From the NCBI GenBank assembly GCA_024644875.1, contig JAHEGY010000016.1, positions 1 to 55,271 on the forward strand: a stretch of DNA of 55,271 nt. The letters are read 5' to 3'. Shown in pieces: positions 37,464-47,068 of the stretch. The notes under the pieces were generated by a model. It was not told the DNA's origin. It did no database searches and worked only from the letters and a program-made list of their open reading frames with translations. How positions within the stretch are numbered: the stretch's first letter is position 1; the number at the start of each line of letters is the position of its first letter. This DNA is from Cyclobacteriaceae bacterium. GTDB taxonomy: Bacteria; Bacteroidota; Bacteroidia; Cytophagales; Cyclobacteriaceae. Position numbers and translations under genes: made by a program.

Positions 37464-38564
37464 TTGTCTGAAAATGTCGTATTAGTTACGGGAGCTGCTG
37501 GATTTATAGGCTCCTCCCTTGTTGTTGCCTTATCTGAAGACTTTCAGGTTATAGGTCTTGACAAGAGAAAACCATCTGCCGCACTTATTAAGGGCGCAAA
37601 ACAGGTTAAATGGATTGAACTAAACATAGGTGACGCAGCAGCCCTTAATTCAGCATTTCAGCAAATTTTCAGTGATTATGGGAAGATTGATTTCGTCATT
37701 CATCTGGCAGCATACTACCATTTTGGTATTGACTGGCAGAAAGAATATGAACTTACCAATATTAAAGGAACCCAAAATATTTGTAATGCAGCTGAGAAAT
37801 TCGGAGCTCAAAGAATAATATTCAGCAGTAGTGTTGCGGCTTTGATCCCTCCTGAAAAAGGGCATCATTTAAATGAGGGATCTCCTACAAGTGATTATAT
37901 TCCTTATGCCAGATCAAAATCCGAAGGTGAATTTATTATCAAAAATGTATCTTCTGTTATTCCCTGCACCATACTAAGACTTGGAGGCGTTTTTAGCGAC
38001 TGGTGCGAACTGCCTCCGCTCTATAGTCTGATCAGGTTATGGTCGTCTTTTAAACCCATATCTAATATTATCCCTGGAAAAGGAGAATCTGGCATCCCCT
38101 ACATCCATATTAAAGATGTTATTCGGGTATTTCTACGATGTATTGCATTACATAATAAACTTTCGGATCATGAGATATTCATAGCTTCTCAAAATGGGGC
38201 TGTATCACATGGGGAACTTTATTCTATCATCAAAAAAGTCTTGAATTACAGGGGACCTAACAATCCAATATATATCTCAAAATCCATTGCAAAAATTGCC
38301 CTACGTTTTAAATCGAAATTCGGACACCTTGCCGGGGGAATAAATTTCGAACAGCCCTGGATGTTAAAATATACCGACCGACCATGGATTGTAAATAACG
38401 ACTATACACGAAAGAAACTTAGTTGGGGTACTAATCCGGATCTGGATATTCTGGAAAGGCTTCCGGTGATAATGAAGTTCTTTAAAGAGCAAAAAAGAGA
38501 ATTGATATCCAGAAATGAACGAAGAATTTCAGGAAAATACATTTATTTATCTGATCAGAATTGA
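37464..38564 (+). CDS. NAD-dependent epimerase/dehydratase family protein
   Basis: 366 aa in an extended SDR fold: TGAAGFIG (about 8-15) for NAD binding, VIHLAAYYHFG, SSSVAAL and the catalytic YARSK (Tyr-x-x-x-Lys). The closest kinds are 3-beta-HSD-like or nucleotide-sugar epimerases. No ATG is available in frame: the frame is closed by TAA at 37419, so the start must be TTG 37464 or a weaker codon upstream. It lies ahead of an FprA-like flavoprotein and a glycosyltransferase, which hints at modification of a lipid or sterol-like acceptor (speculative). Confidence 0.8.
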   Translation: MSENVVLVTGAAGFIGSSLVVALSEDFQVIGLDKRKPSAALIKGAKQVKWIELNIGDAAALNSAFQQIFSDYGKIDFVIHLAAYYHFGIDWQKEYELTNIKGTQNICNAAEKFGAQRIIFSSSVAALIPPEKGHHLNEGSPTSDYIPYARSKSEGEFIIKNVSSVIPCTILRLGGVFSDWCELPPLYSLIRLWSSFKPISNIIPGKGESGIPYIHIKDVIRVFLRCIALHNKLSDHEIFIASQNGAVSHGELYSIIKKVLNYRGPNNPIYISKSIAKIALRFKSKFGHLAGGINFEQPWMLKYTDRPWIVNNDYTRKKLSWGTNPDLDILERLPVIMKFFKEQKRELISRNERRISGKYIYLSDQN

Positions 38565-38788
38565 GTTTAGTTTACCTGACAAAAATTTAATACAAATCAG
38601 ACATTTTACGAGATTTTATTCTGACTTCACAGTATTTTTTCCTACTGTACTTAATAAAAGTACGATTGTGAAAAATGCTACATGGCAGATAATATCTTCG
38701 TACAATGGATTATAGCTGATATGAAACTTTTTTGTATTTTCATATGTTATTCAAGACATGTTCCTTGTTAATAAAACTCATATCTATT

Positions 38789-40159
38789 ATGGATGCCATC
38801 TCTAAAAAAGATACTGGAAAACATTTTGTTGCAATATTTGGCGGGGCTGTTGCTGGTTCTGAAGCTGCCTATCAGTTGGCCTCAAGAGGTATTGTCGTTA
38901 CTGTATTTGAACAATCTACCTTACCCTATGGCAAGATAGAGGATGGATTACCTAAATGGCATCACAAACTTCGTGACCAGGAAGAACAGAAGATCGATGG
39001 TAAGATCGATCATCCTAACATATGGTATGTGCCAAATGTCCGGCTTGGAATTGATATTTCCTTTGAAGAACTCAGGCAATGGGGTTTTTCTGCAATTATT
39101 CTCGCTACCGGTGCCTGGCGGGACAGGCAGCTTCCAATTGAAGGGCTGGAAGATTATGTTGGTAATGGGATATATTATCAGAATCCTTTTGTTTACTGGT
39201 TCAACCATAAACATGAACCAGGATTCAACGGTCCAGCTTATAAAATACAGGACGATGCGGTAGTGATTGGCGGCGGCCTGGCTTCATTGGATGTAGTCAA
39301 GATCCTGATGATAGAGACAGTCGGTGCTGCGCTGGAAAAACGTGGAATAGAAAGTGATATGTTTACCCTGGAGAAAAAAGGTATCGGTCCTACCTTAGAA
39401 TCGATGGATTTAACACTAGATGACCTGGAATTGAAAGGCTGTACCCTGTATTACAGAAGGAGAGCAATAGATATGCCTTTATCACCTATGCCTGCCGATA
39501 CACCTGAAAAGTTGGAAAAAGCACAAAATGTAAGACAGAAGATCCTGGATAATTTCCAGAGAAAATACCTGTTCAGGTTTGTACCCAACAGCACCCCTGT
39601 TGATAAGATCTTACATGAGGGTAGGTTAACTGGCATCAGATTCCAGAAAACCCGTATTGAAGGTGAAAGAGTAAGACCGATAGAAAATGAATATTTCGAT
39701 GTGGAAACGCCAATGGTCATATCATCGATCGGCAGTATCCCCGAAAAAATAGAAGGGCTACCCTGGCAAGGTCAGGTTTTCAAAATCACCGATCCGAAAA
39801 CCTGCCTGATCGAAGGTTTTGACAATGTCTTTGCCATCGGTAATGCGGTTACCGGAAAAGGGAACATTAATGAATCGGTAAAACACAGCAGGGAGATCTC
39901 CACTGGCATTATAGATAATTTTTTTGAATGGCAGCAAGGGGAGTATGAGAACTGGCACCATCAGACAGTATCCAAAGTTGATCGTGACATCGATCAGATC
40001 ATCGGAAGGATTGAAAATCAGGAAGGCCTTCCGGAAAATGTGTATAATGAAATTCTGGAGAAAGTCAGCAGGATGCAAAAGAAAACCGGTTATGATGGCA
40101 ATTATCGCCAATGGATTGAAAAACACCTGCCTGTTAGACTGGAAAATGTTTCAGGGTAA
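38789..40159 (+). CDS. FAD-dependent oxidoreductase, FprA/adrenodoxin-reductase-like
   Basis: 456 aa from ATG 38789; the longer frame from 38732 adds residues not expected ahead of the Rossmann fold. FAD motif: FGGAVAGSEAAYQLA with VFEQ at the strand-2 end. LILATGAW-like segment (AIILATGAW), second dinucleotide site VVIGGGLASLDVVKIL, and near the C-terminus VFAIGNAVTGKGNINES. The layout is that of NADPH:ferredoxin reductases of the FprA/glutamate-synthase type. The physiological partner is unknown. Stands alone between the epimerase and glycosyltransferase genes (over 200 bp each side). Confidence 0.75.
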   Translation: MDAISKKDTGKHFVAIFGGAVAGSEAAYQLASRGIVVTVFEQSTLPYGKIEDGLPKWHHKLRDQEEQKIDGKIDHPNIWYVPNVRLGIDISFEELRQWGFSAIILATGAWRDRQLPIEGLEDYVGNGIYYQNPFVYWFNHKHEPGFNGPAYKIQDDAVVIGGGLASLDVVKILMIETVGAALEKRGIESDMFTLEKKGIGPTLESMDLTLDDLELKGCTLYYRRRAIDMPLSPMPADTPEKLEKAQNVRQKILDNFQRKYLFRFVPNSTPVDKILHEGRLTGIRFQKTRIEGERVRPIENEYFDVETPMVISSIGSIPEKIEGLPWQGQVFKITDPKTCLIEGFDNVFAIGNAVTGKGNINESVKHSREISTGIIDNFFEWQQGEYENWHHQTVSKVDRDIDQIIGRIENQEGLPENVYNEILEKVSRMQKKTGYDGNYRQWIEKHLPVRLENVSG

Positions 40160-40374
40160 AACATTTGAAGATTTAATTTCAGGGTTTGGATTTTATTGGT
40201 TCATAAGCTGAATACTCGTGGATTATTTGGATCCTGAAATTGCATCATTCGTGTGAAGAGTTACAATTGATCGACAATGAACTTTAAAATTTATTTTATT
40301 GTTATTTAGTCATAACTGTAAATAATTTTTTTATCGAGCCATTCATCATCAATACAATATAAAGAGACAATTAC

Positions 40375-41568
40375 ATGAGCAAAGTAATAATTTTGAATTT
40401 TCCAACCCATGGCTGTATCAATCCCCTGCTTGCAACAGTTACTGAATTGGTAAAAAGGGGAGAACGGATTGTCTATTATTGTACCGAAGAATTTAGAAAT
40501 AAGATTGAGCAAACAGGAGCAGAATTCCGGCCATATAAAGGATTGATCAATAATTACAAGTTAAAAAATTATGATAATTTATTTGAGGGCCTGAAACGTA
40601 TCCTTGAAATGACAATCGATAAGTTAGAATACAATCTGGAAGAGATTCGCCAAGAAAATCCGGATTGTATAATTCACGATTCTTTGTGTACATGGGGAAA
40701 GTTTACAGCTTCTATCCTAGGTATCCCTGCAGTTAACCTGATGCATTCGTATCCCATTACAAATTCCTCAATTTCGTTAACTGCCCACTCCATCCCCCTT
40801 TTGATTAAAATTGGATTGTATAAGTTCAGCAACAAGTTCAGAAAACATGATGTTAAAAGTTTAATTAAAAAACGGTATAATATAAATCTATCTATAAGTG
40901 ATGTCTTAATTAATGAAGAAGACATAAATATTGTTTATACATCAAAACAAATGGCATTGAGTATATATCATATGGAAAATACGTACCGTTTTGTTGGCCC
41001 TTCATTATTTTTTAAAAATGAACAAAACAATTTTCCGTTTGACAAACTGAGAGATAAAAGTGTAATATATATATCACTGGGAACCCTGCATAATAAAAAC
41101 TCTGATTTTTACAGAAAATGTCTGAAAGCATTTAGCAATAAAAAATACTATATAGTAATATCGGTTGGTTTTAAGACAAATTTGGATGAATTCAAAAATA
41201 TACCCAAAAACTTTCTGATCATGCAATCTGTGCCCCAACAGAAGCTCCTGGGATATGTTGATTTATTTATTACACATGCCGGTATGAATAGTGTAAATGA
41301 AGCCATATGTAGTGGCGTCCCCATGCTTTTACTGCCTCATCATCTGGAACAGGAAATGATAGCCAGGAGGGTAGAGGAAATGGGTTTAGGTTTGAAAATG
41401 AATATAAAAAATATCTCACCTGAAAAATTATATAAATATTCAAGTCAATTAATTTCGGATTCAAACTTTAAAAACCAGGCATTGAAGTTCAAAGCAATAT
41501 TTGAGAGTGAGGAAAAAATATCCCATGTCAAGGCTTCCGATGAGATATTTACCTACTGTAAGTATTGA
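40375..41568 (+). CDS. UGT/MGT-family glycosyltransferase
   Basis: 397 aa, GT-B fold of the GT1 (MGT) type. N-terminal acceptor domain: ILNFPTHGCINPLLATV and YYCTEEFRNKIEQTG. The C-terminal donor signature is THAGMNSVNEAICSGVPMLL followed by PHHLEQEMIARRVEEMGLG. No signal peptide. Such enzymes transfer a sugar from UDP or TDP to macrolides, lipids or carotenoids. The DNA is noticeably AT-rich compared with its upstream neighbour. Carotenoid glycosylation is possible given the crt genes, but they are 28 kb away. Confidence 0.85.
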   Translation: MSKVIILNFPTHGCINPLLATVTELVKRGERIVYYCTEEFRNKIEQTGAEFRPYKGLINNYKLKNYDNLFEGLKRILEMTIDKLEYNLEEIRQENPDCIIHDSLCTWGKFTASILGIPAVNLMHSYPITNSSISLTAHSIPLLIKIGLYKFSNKFRKHDVKSLIKKRYNINLSISDVLINEEDINIVYTSKQMALSIYHMENTYRFVGPSLFFKNEQNNFPFDKLRDKSVIYISLGTLHNKNSDFYRKCLKAFSNKKYYIVISVGFKTNLDEFKNIPKNFLIMQSVPQQKLLGYVDLFITHAGMNSVNEAICSGVPMLLLPHHLEQEMIARRVEEMGLGLKMNIKNISPEKLYKYSSQLISDSNFKNQALKFKAIFESEEKISHVKASDEIFTYCKY

Positions 41569-41675
41569 ATTATTTGATATATCCAGATTTGTTAATAGGT
41601 TATAGTTGAGATGCAGACTATTTAGAGCAATGATACCCTATGATACCTCCCGGGTATCAGGGGGAGCAAACAGTT

Positions 41676-41703
41676 AAAAAAGGCGGAGGGATATGTCCTC
41701 CGC
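41676..41703 (-). terminator. Rho-independent terminator of the Spondin_N gene
   Basis: GCGGAGG (41683-41689) pairs perfectly with CCTCCGC (41697-41703). On the minus strand the stem is followed by CTTTTTT (A-run 41676-41681 in plus coordinates). It lies 22 bp after the stop codon. Confidence 0.85.
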
Positions 41704-41725
41704 ACTATGTTCAGATTGTTATTCT

Positions 41726-43003
41726 TTAGTTTTGTCTCGAAGTAACGCTTACACGCAGCATGTCCGTCACAGCCGGATAATCAAAACCATCATTCACTAA
41801 ATTAACCATACCATTTTCCGAAGTGCCCGTATCGGGCCCCGATTGTCGTGGTGCCTGATTAATTCCTGCACCCGGATATTCATTTACTTCAGTCATAGCA
41901 TCATACAAGTGCAATTGCGAAGTAATATCTCCTGAAACTGGAGGTCCGTTCTGAAATAAGTCAATCACACCCCCTATAAATAGATCATTGGACTGAACAA
42001 GCATGGTTGCGAATACCAGTTTGTCACCGGGTTGGGCATCAAACTCAAAAGTATACTGCTCACCGGGAAATATCGGAGCAGGACTTGCCCCACCCATGGG
42101 TGTTGTAAATATATCGAAAGACTCAACACCGGATACTCCATTCAGACTGCCTGGAAATCCTGAAGGATCACCATCTTCTGCCAGGGATTCCAGATCCACA
42201 GAAGAGGACTGGCCCACCGAATAAATTGGGTTTGACATGGTATATACTGCCCATACACCCGGTGCAAAAGGTGTTACGAATCCACTGTTTTGTATAAGAC
42301 CATCTGAAATTGGTCCATTTATGCCATCCTCCGCCAGGTCTTCCAGATCTCCTGAAGCTACAGCACCTGATGAGAAAAGGGGTTGTGCTTCTCCATGTAC
42401 AACCCAGGTGCCAGGTGCCAGTGGAGTTTGAAAACTACCGGCATCACTTACATTATTAATAGTAACTGTGAACATCGTTCCGCCATCATGTTCGATGACC
42501 AATGAAAGGATCTCTTGATCGGATGGATAGGAAAATCCGTCATTGACATCAACTAGTAATATTACATTACCGTTTTCATTCATGCCAGTATCGGGCCCGG
42601 ATTGCCTGGGAGCCTGATCACTTCCAAAGCCTGGTTCCTGGTTTACTTCAGTACCTGCATCCCATAAATGAACCATGCCGGTTACATCTCCAGTTAAGGG
42701 TTCACCAGCGGCGTTGTACAGTTCTATTCCTGTATCTTCGGGTGCATAGAATAAATCATTCGATTGGACGAACATAGTAGCAAAGGACAAATAATGCCCT
42801 TTACCCGCATGGAATGAAAAGGAATAATTACTCCCGGGAAGAATGACATCAGTCATCCCAGCATCAAAATACGCTTTACCTTCAGATATATTCTGAATGG
42901 TAACGGTAAAAGAACCTGTAGGATTCATTTCTTCATCTTCTTTACATGATAATAACAATACCGTAAAGAAGACAGCCATTGATAAATACACTGTTTTTTT
43001 CAT
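41726..43003 (-). CDS. Lipoprotein with two Spondin_N-like domains
   Basis: 425 aa from ATG 43003; this start gives a clean lipobox (LLLSC, Cys20), while the longer frame to 43045 would run into the operator. Two homologous halves: each has FTVTI(Q/N)N(I/V)S, F(E/S)FxAxxGxxLxFATM(F/L)VQSNDLF and a QAPRQSGPDTG motif. The second half carries an extra tandem element (LAPGTWVVH / FAPGVWAVY, each followed by DLE(D/S)LAEDG). Spondin_N proteins are surface or secreted and often redox- or starvation-induced; function unknown. A CRP-type site lies directly upstream. Confidence 0.85.
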   Translation of the reverse strand: MKKTVYLSMAVFFTVLLLSCKEDEEMNPTGSFTVTIQNISEGKAYFDAGMTDVILPGSNYSFSFHAGKGHYLSFATMFVQSNDLFYAPEDTGIELYNAAGEPLTGDVTGMVHLWDAGTEVNQEPGFGSDQAPRQSGPDTGMNENGNVILLVDVNDGFSYPSDQEILSLVIEHDGGTMFTVTINNVSDAGSFQTPLAPGTWVVHGEAQPLFSSGAVASGDLEDLAEDGINGPISDGLIQNSGFVTPFAPGVWAVYTMSNPIYSVGQSSSVDLESLAEDGDPSGFPGSLNGVSGVESFDIFTTPMGGASPAPIFPGEQYTFEFDAQPGDKLVFATMLVQSNDLFIGGVIDLFQNGPPVSGDITSQLHLYDAMTEVNEYPGAGINQAPRQSGPDTGTSENGMVNLVNDGFDYPAVTDMLRVSVTSRQN

Positions 43004-43020
43004 GTTTTTACTTTTTTGGC

Positions 43021-43068
43021 TAAAAGTAGAATCCTTATTTGCCAAAAAATGTGTGCGATTTCACATTT
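43021..43068 (-). promoter_or_regulatory. CRP/FNR-type operator and promoter of the Spondin_N gene
   Basis: 43047-43068 is a perfect 7-bp inverted repeat, AAATGTG, 8 bp, CACATTT, matching the E. coli CRP consensus TGTGA-N6-TCACA with one mismatch. On the minus strand a -7-like element TACTTTTA (43028-43021) follows. If that is the -7 box, the operator centre (43057.5) lies near -41, a class II activator position. The gene just upstream encodes a Crp/Fnr protein. Confidence 0.65.
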
Positions 43069-43089
43069 GAGATGAATGATAAAGAAATG

Positions 43090-43788
43090 TCAAACAGACG
43101 ACAGATTCAAGAATGCCTCTTTCTTTTTTATAATGATGTTTTTTCTGGAATATTCAAGCAGCCCATCCTTTTTGAACTGGTTGAATAGTTTTGTGACGGT
43201 TTCACGAGTTGTGCCAATCAGGTTGGCTATATCACCTTGGGTGTAGAAATGTTTAATTTCAATTCCTGTTATAGATTGTTCACGCTCCTGTTGCTCAATC
43301 CTCTCTTTTTGCTCTTCCAAAAGATCCCGTATAAACTCGATCAAGCGGGTTTTTGCATCTTTAAACAACAATCGCTCCAGGCGTCTTTCCATCTTTCTGA
43401 GCCGGAATCCAATAATTTTGCTGATTTCAAGACTGAATCTCCCGTTTTCACGCATTAGTTCATACATTTTATCTACTGATAACGGGCATAATTGCGTGTT
43501 ATCCGTCATGGCAATCGCCTGTTCATCGCTTCCTCCCTCACCCAGAAGAGCCTTTTCACCGAACAATTCACCTTTTGTCAGTATCGCTTTTATGATTTCA
43601 TTTCCCTCATCAGAAAATTTAACAACCTTTACTTTTCCTTTACTGATTAGATAGATCTTTTTTTGAGATGAGCTCTGGTTATATATAATATCATTTTTAT
43701 GATGATGGATAAAATGTTTTTCTGTGTATCCCTTCACTTTATGGGGACATAGAATATCATAGAGATTTATATTATCCAAATACCACAT
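43090..43788 (-). CDS. Crp/Fnr family transcriptional regulator
   Basis: 232 aa. The cNMP-binding fold is at about 20-135 (KGELFGEKALLG, 72-83). The usual phosphate-binding Arg-Ser/Thr pair is replaced by DEQAIA, so cAMP may not be the ligand. A dimer helix follows, then HTH at about 175-215 with recognition helix TRETVTKLF. R195-E196 match the Arg-Glu that read TGTGA in E. coli CRP; K200 takes the place of its third contact Arg. There are no FNR-type N-terminal Cys clusters. It probably regulates the Spondin_N gene 86 bp downstream. Confidence 0.9.
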   Translation of the reverse strand: MWYLDNINLYDILCPHKVKGYTEKHFIHHHKNDIIYNQSSSQKKIYLISKGKVKVVKFSDEGNEIIKAILTKGELFGEKALLGEGGSDEQAIAMTDNTQLCPLSVDKMYELMRENGRFSLEISKIIGFRLRKMERRLERLLFKDAKTRLIEFIRDLLEEQKERIEQQEREQSITGIEIKHFYTQGDIANLIGTTRETVTKLFNQFKKDGLLEYSRKNIIIKKKEAFLNLSSV

Positions 43789-43992
43789 TTATACAAAAAA
43801 CACCATATATTAACGAATCGTTGGAAAAGAAGTCAGATCGACTTTGTTTTTTACTAAGTTACAAATAATGCAATCATTTTAATTTAATAAGCCATCAGAT
43901 TATACCAGTCTGAATCAACGATGCATTTTTATTCCCTGTTATGCAACCTTTTCGGAATATTGATGTATTTAAGTAAATACTATTTTTTAATT

Positions 43993-46359
43993 ATGATAAG
44001 ACATCACCTCATAGTTGCCTTTAGAAACATATTCAGAAATAAAGTTTTTTCACTGATCACCACCACGGGCTTATCCATCGGCATGGCTACCTTTATTTTG
44101 ATCCTGCTGTGGGTAATGGATGAGATGAATTTTGATAAATTTCATGCGAATATTGATCGTACGTACTGCATTATTGAGCGACAGGATTACTCAGAGGGTC
44201 AGATGCTTCATACGAATAATACACCTTTTGCGCTCAAAGAAGAACTACAGACAAATTATCCTGAAGTATCCTATGTCACCCGGACATTGTGGATGGGGAA
44301 CCGGCCAATGAGCTATGAGGAAAAGGTGATTACTACCGGTCCGATAGCATTTGTTGATCCGGAATTTCTTGAAGTATTTTCCTTCAAACAATTATCGGGT
44401 GGCCCAAATGCTCTGAAAGAACCGGACAAGATATTAATCACAGAAGAAGTCGCTCAATCATTTTTTGGTGACAAGGACCCGGTAGGGAAAATTTTACAAA
44501 TGGATGGTGCTTTTGATTTTGAAGTGGGTGGCGTTCTTCAGAACGTCCCGGAAAATTCCACATTTCAATTCAATATCCTGGTCCCATTTGTGCAGATGGA
44601 AAAGATATTTGAGCGGGATCTGAACAGCTGGAATAACAACTGGCCCAGGACTACGCTGGTATTGAAAGAGGATGCTTCTCCAAAAGCTTTTGAAGAGAAA
44701 ATAAAAGATCTATGCAAAGAACATGACCAGGAAAACACAACACTTTTCATCAAAGCCCTGGCTGATGATCATTTGTATTCCAACTCAGGAGAAAATAACA
44801 GAATACAATATGTTTATCTATTTCTCGCAATCGGCTTGATTGTCTTATTGATTGCCAGTGTAAATTTTGTAAACCTTTCCACAGCCGTTTCTGAGAGAAG
44901 AGCAAAGGAGGTTGGGATCAGAAAAGTGATCGGAGCAAACCGCTGGAGTCTGATCCACCAGTTTTTTGGAGAAAAAACAATACTTATTTTCATCAGTTTA
45001 CTTTTTTCAATACTCCTAACTATATTGTTGATCCCTCTTTTCAACGAAATATCCGGGAAAAAACTTGAGTTCAATTTATTTGAAAATCCAACCCTTATTT
45101 TCCTGTTTCTTGGCGTTGGGATAATATCTACCATCCTTTCGGGTATATATCCATCATTTGTGCTTTCTTCCTATTCACCCGTTTCAGCACTTAAATCTAT
45201 AATAACTGTAAAGCAAAAAAGCGTCATCAACTTACGTAGTTCCCTGGTAATTTTTCAATTCTCATTATCTATTATATTAATAGTAAGTGCCATCGTGGTA
45301 ATGTCACAACTGAACTATATTAAAAGTTTTAATCTTGGCTATGAAGCTGAGAACCTCATTTATATTGATTTACCGGGGCAGTCGAAACAGCATCATGAAC
45401 CTTTTTCTAATGAATTATTAAAAATTCCAGGAGTAGCGAAACTAACAAAAGCAGATAAACCACCGTTCTGGGGAGGCAATTCTTCCTGGGGATACGATTG
45501 GGAGGGAAAAGATCCTGAATTAAAAGTGTTGATCTGCGCGATGTGGGTAGATAAGAACTATTTCGATGTTATGGGAATCCCATTAAGGGATGGTAAAACA
45601 TTTTCTGATCGGTTTGAGAACTATAGCCTGGAAACCGTTGAAAATGTAGATGTCATACTCAATACTGAAGCCAGAAGAAGGATGAAGATGGAAGACCCGG
45701 TCGGGAAATATTTTGGCAGGGGTGATACTAAAGGCACTATCGTCGGGGTAACAGAAGATTTTAATTTTGAATCATTGAGAAGAGGTGTTGAACCACTTGT
45801 ATTATTGCCATTACAAAATGAACCGAATGTGATCATTGCTAAGATCCGGAAGGATAATATTCATGCTACGATCGAAAGTATCGAACAGGCCTGGAAAAAA
45901 ATGAATCCAACTTCTCCTTTTTCATTTGGATTTTTTGATGACCGACTGGAAAGCAATTATCAGGGAGAAGTAAGAATTTCAAAACTGTTCAGGTATTTTA
46001 CTTTTATTGCCATTTTCATTGCCAGTCTAGGGCTTTTGGGATTATCCTCATTCTCTATTCAACGAAAAACAAAGGAAATTGGAATAAGAAAAGTAGTAGG
46101 AGCTCCCGTCAGCAGTATCCTGGTTTTACTTACCAGGGATTTCGTTCGATGGGTAATATTAGCTTTTGTTATAGCATGCCCAATTGCCTGGTACACCATG
46201 CAACAATGGTTGGAGAATTTCGCCTATAAAACTAACCTCAGCTGGGGAATATTTGTTGCTTCAGGTCTGCTTGCCCTTTTTATTGCACTATTTACTATAA
46301 GTTTTCAGACTATTAAGGCTTCACTGAAGAATCCTGTCGACAGCCTGAGGTACGAATAA
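43993..46359 (+). CDS. ABC transporter permease of the MacB/FtsX type
   Basis: 788 aa from ATG 43993 (MIRHHLIVAFRNIFRNKVFS), the standard start of Bacteroidota MacB-like permeases; upstream Mets at 43921 and 43963 are less likely. Order: TM1 (about 20-40), periplasmic MacB_PCD domain, FtsX block of three TMs (about 275-390, with RRAKEVGIRKVIGA), a second TM/PCD half and a final FtsX block (RKTKEIGIRKVVGA). No ATPase gene is adjacent. These export or mechanotransduce for peptides or lipoproteins; cargo unknown. Confidence 0.9.
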   Translation: MIRHHLIVAFRNIFRNKVFSLITTTGLSIGMATFILILLWVMDEMNFDKFHANIDRTYCIIERQDYSEGQMLHTNNTPFALKEELQTNYPEVSYVTRTLWMGNRPMSYEEKVITTGPIAFVDPEFLEVFSFKQLSGGPNALKEPDKILITEEVAQSFFGDKDPVGKILQMDGAFDFEVGGVLQNVPENSTFQFNILVPFVQMEKIFERDLNSWNNNWPRTTLVLKEDASPKAFEEKIKDLCKEHDQENTTLFIKALADDHLYSNSGENNRIQYVYLFLAIGLIVLLIASVNFVNLSTAVSERRAKEVGIRKVIGANRWSLIHQFFGEKTILIFISLLFSILLTILLIPLFNEISGKKLEFNLFENPTLIFLFLGVGIISTILSGIYPSFVLSSYSPVSALKSIITVKQKSVINLRSSLVIFQFSLSIILIVSAIVVMSQLNYIKSFNLGYEAENLIYIDLPGQSKQHHEPFSNELLKIPGVAKLTKADKPPFWGGNSSWGYDWEGKDPELKVLICAMWVDKNYFDVMGIPLRDGKTFSDRFENYSLETVENVDVILNTEARRRMKMEDPVGKYFGRGDTKGTIVGVTEDFNFESLRRGVEPLVLLPLQNEPNVIIAKIRKDNIHATIESIEQAWKKMNPTSPFSFGFFDDRLESNYQGEVRISKLFRYFTFIAIFIASLGLLGLSSFSIQRKTKEIGIRKVVGAPVSSILVLLTRDFVRWVILAFVIACPIAWYTMQQWLENFAYKTNLSWGIFVASGLLALFIALFTISFQTIKASLKNPVDSLRYE

Positions 46360-46375
46360 TTGCTTAGTATGTAGT

Positions 46376-46915
46376 TTATTTTGAGAACAGGGTGAGCGGT
46401 TCTGTCTTGTTAAAGGTAACCGAAATAGCTCCATTTTTTGCCCTGTTTCCCCATATCGCCTGAGCCTCCCCTTTATCAATGACATCAATTTCCTCGATTT
46501 TCTTATTGGTCAAGCTATTAAGGGCCATGTACATGTCCCGGTTGGGTATCCCATTTGTTAAATAATATGCCGGATTCTCCTGGTCAAAATATTTCAATAA
46601 GCTTGCATCAACCAGGTCGACATATTGCCCTCTTAGAGGTTCCACATCAAATAAGGTGATACTGATCACGCCTTTTTTACCCAACGACCCGTAAAGTTTA
46701 TATCCTCTCTCAGGTGATATCACTTCACAGGCTGTAAACTGAAGGGATAATAGTTTACTGAAAAAAGGATCGTTTGTGTTAACAATAGAAAGATTATTTA
46801 TTAAAACCAGTTTTCCATTTACAAAGTCACTAATTAAAGAGTCCTTCAGACATCCCTGAGATCTGGCCTGAACTGAAATGAGAATAAAGATTGAAATTAA
46901 TATTTGTCTTATCAT
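46376..46915 (-). CDS. Small exported protein with two TonB-plug-like motifs
   Basis: 179 aa with signal peptide (to QARSQ, about residue 19). Two similar segments, KLYGSLGKKGVISITL and AIWGNRAKNGAISVTF, resemble the plug-domain motif (Y/W-G-x-R-G/A-x-x-G-x-I-x-(I/V)) of TonB-dependent receptors; the second is preceded by IEEIDVIDKGEA, again plug-like. No barrel follows. Whether it is a stand-alone plug-fold protein or a relic is unclear. Converges with the ABC permease gene. Confidence 0.65.
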   Translation of the reverse strand: MIRQILISIFILISVQARSQGCLKDSLISDFVNGKLVLINNLSIVNTNDPFFSKLLSLQFTACEVISPERGYKLYGSLGKKGVISITLFDVEPLRGQYVDLVDASLLKYFDQENPAYYLTNGIPNRDMYMALNSLTNKKIEEIDVIDKGEAQAIWGNRAKNGAISVTFNKTEPLTLFSK

Positions 46916-47032
46916 CCTCTAAATCTAACACTACAAACCAAAATTTAAAACTCTTTGATCAATTTGCTTTAAATTTTAAAACAATGCGATTGGGATGGGA
47001 GAAATTCCTGGATATAATTGTCTTTATTCATG

Positions 47033-47040
47033 TATATTTG
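47033..47040 (+). promoter_or_regulatory. Candidate -7 promoter element for the MscS gene
   Basis: TATATTTG, an exact TAnnTTTG match, 28 bp before the ATG at 47069. No clear TTTG at the -33 distance. Confidence 0.35.
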
Positions 47041-47068
47041 AAAATTGGGTTTTATAAAAATAAAAAAT

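Noticed and set aside
40145-40170. Hairpin AAATGTTT / AAACATTT at the end of the FprA-like gene
   Set aside because: It spans the stop codon, is entirely weak pairs apart from two, and has no T-run, so it is not a credible terminator.
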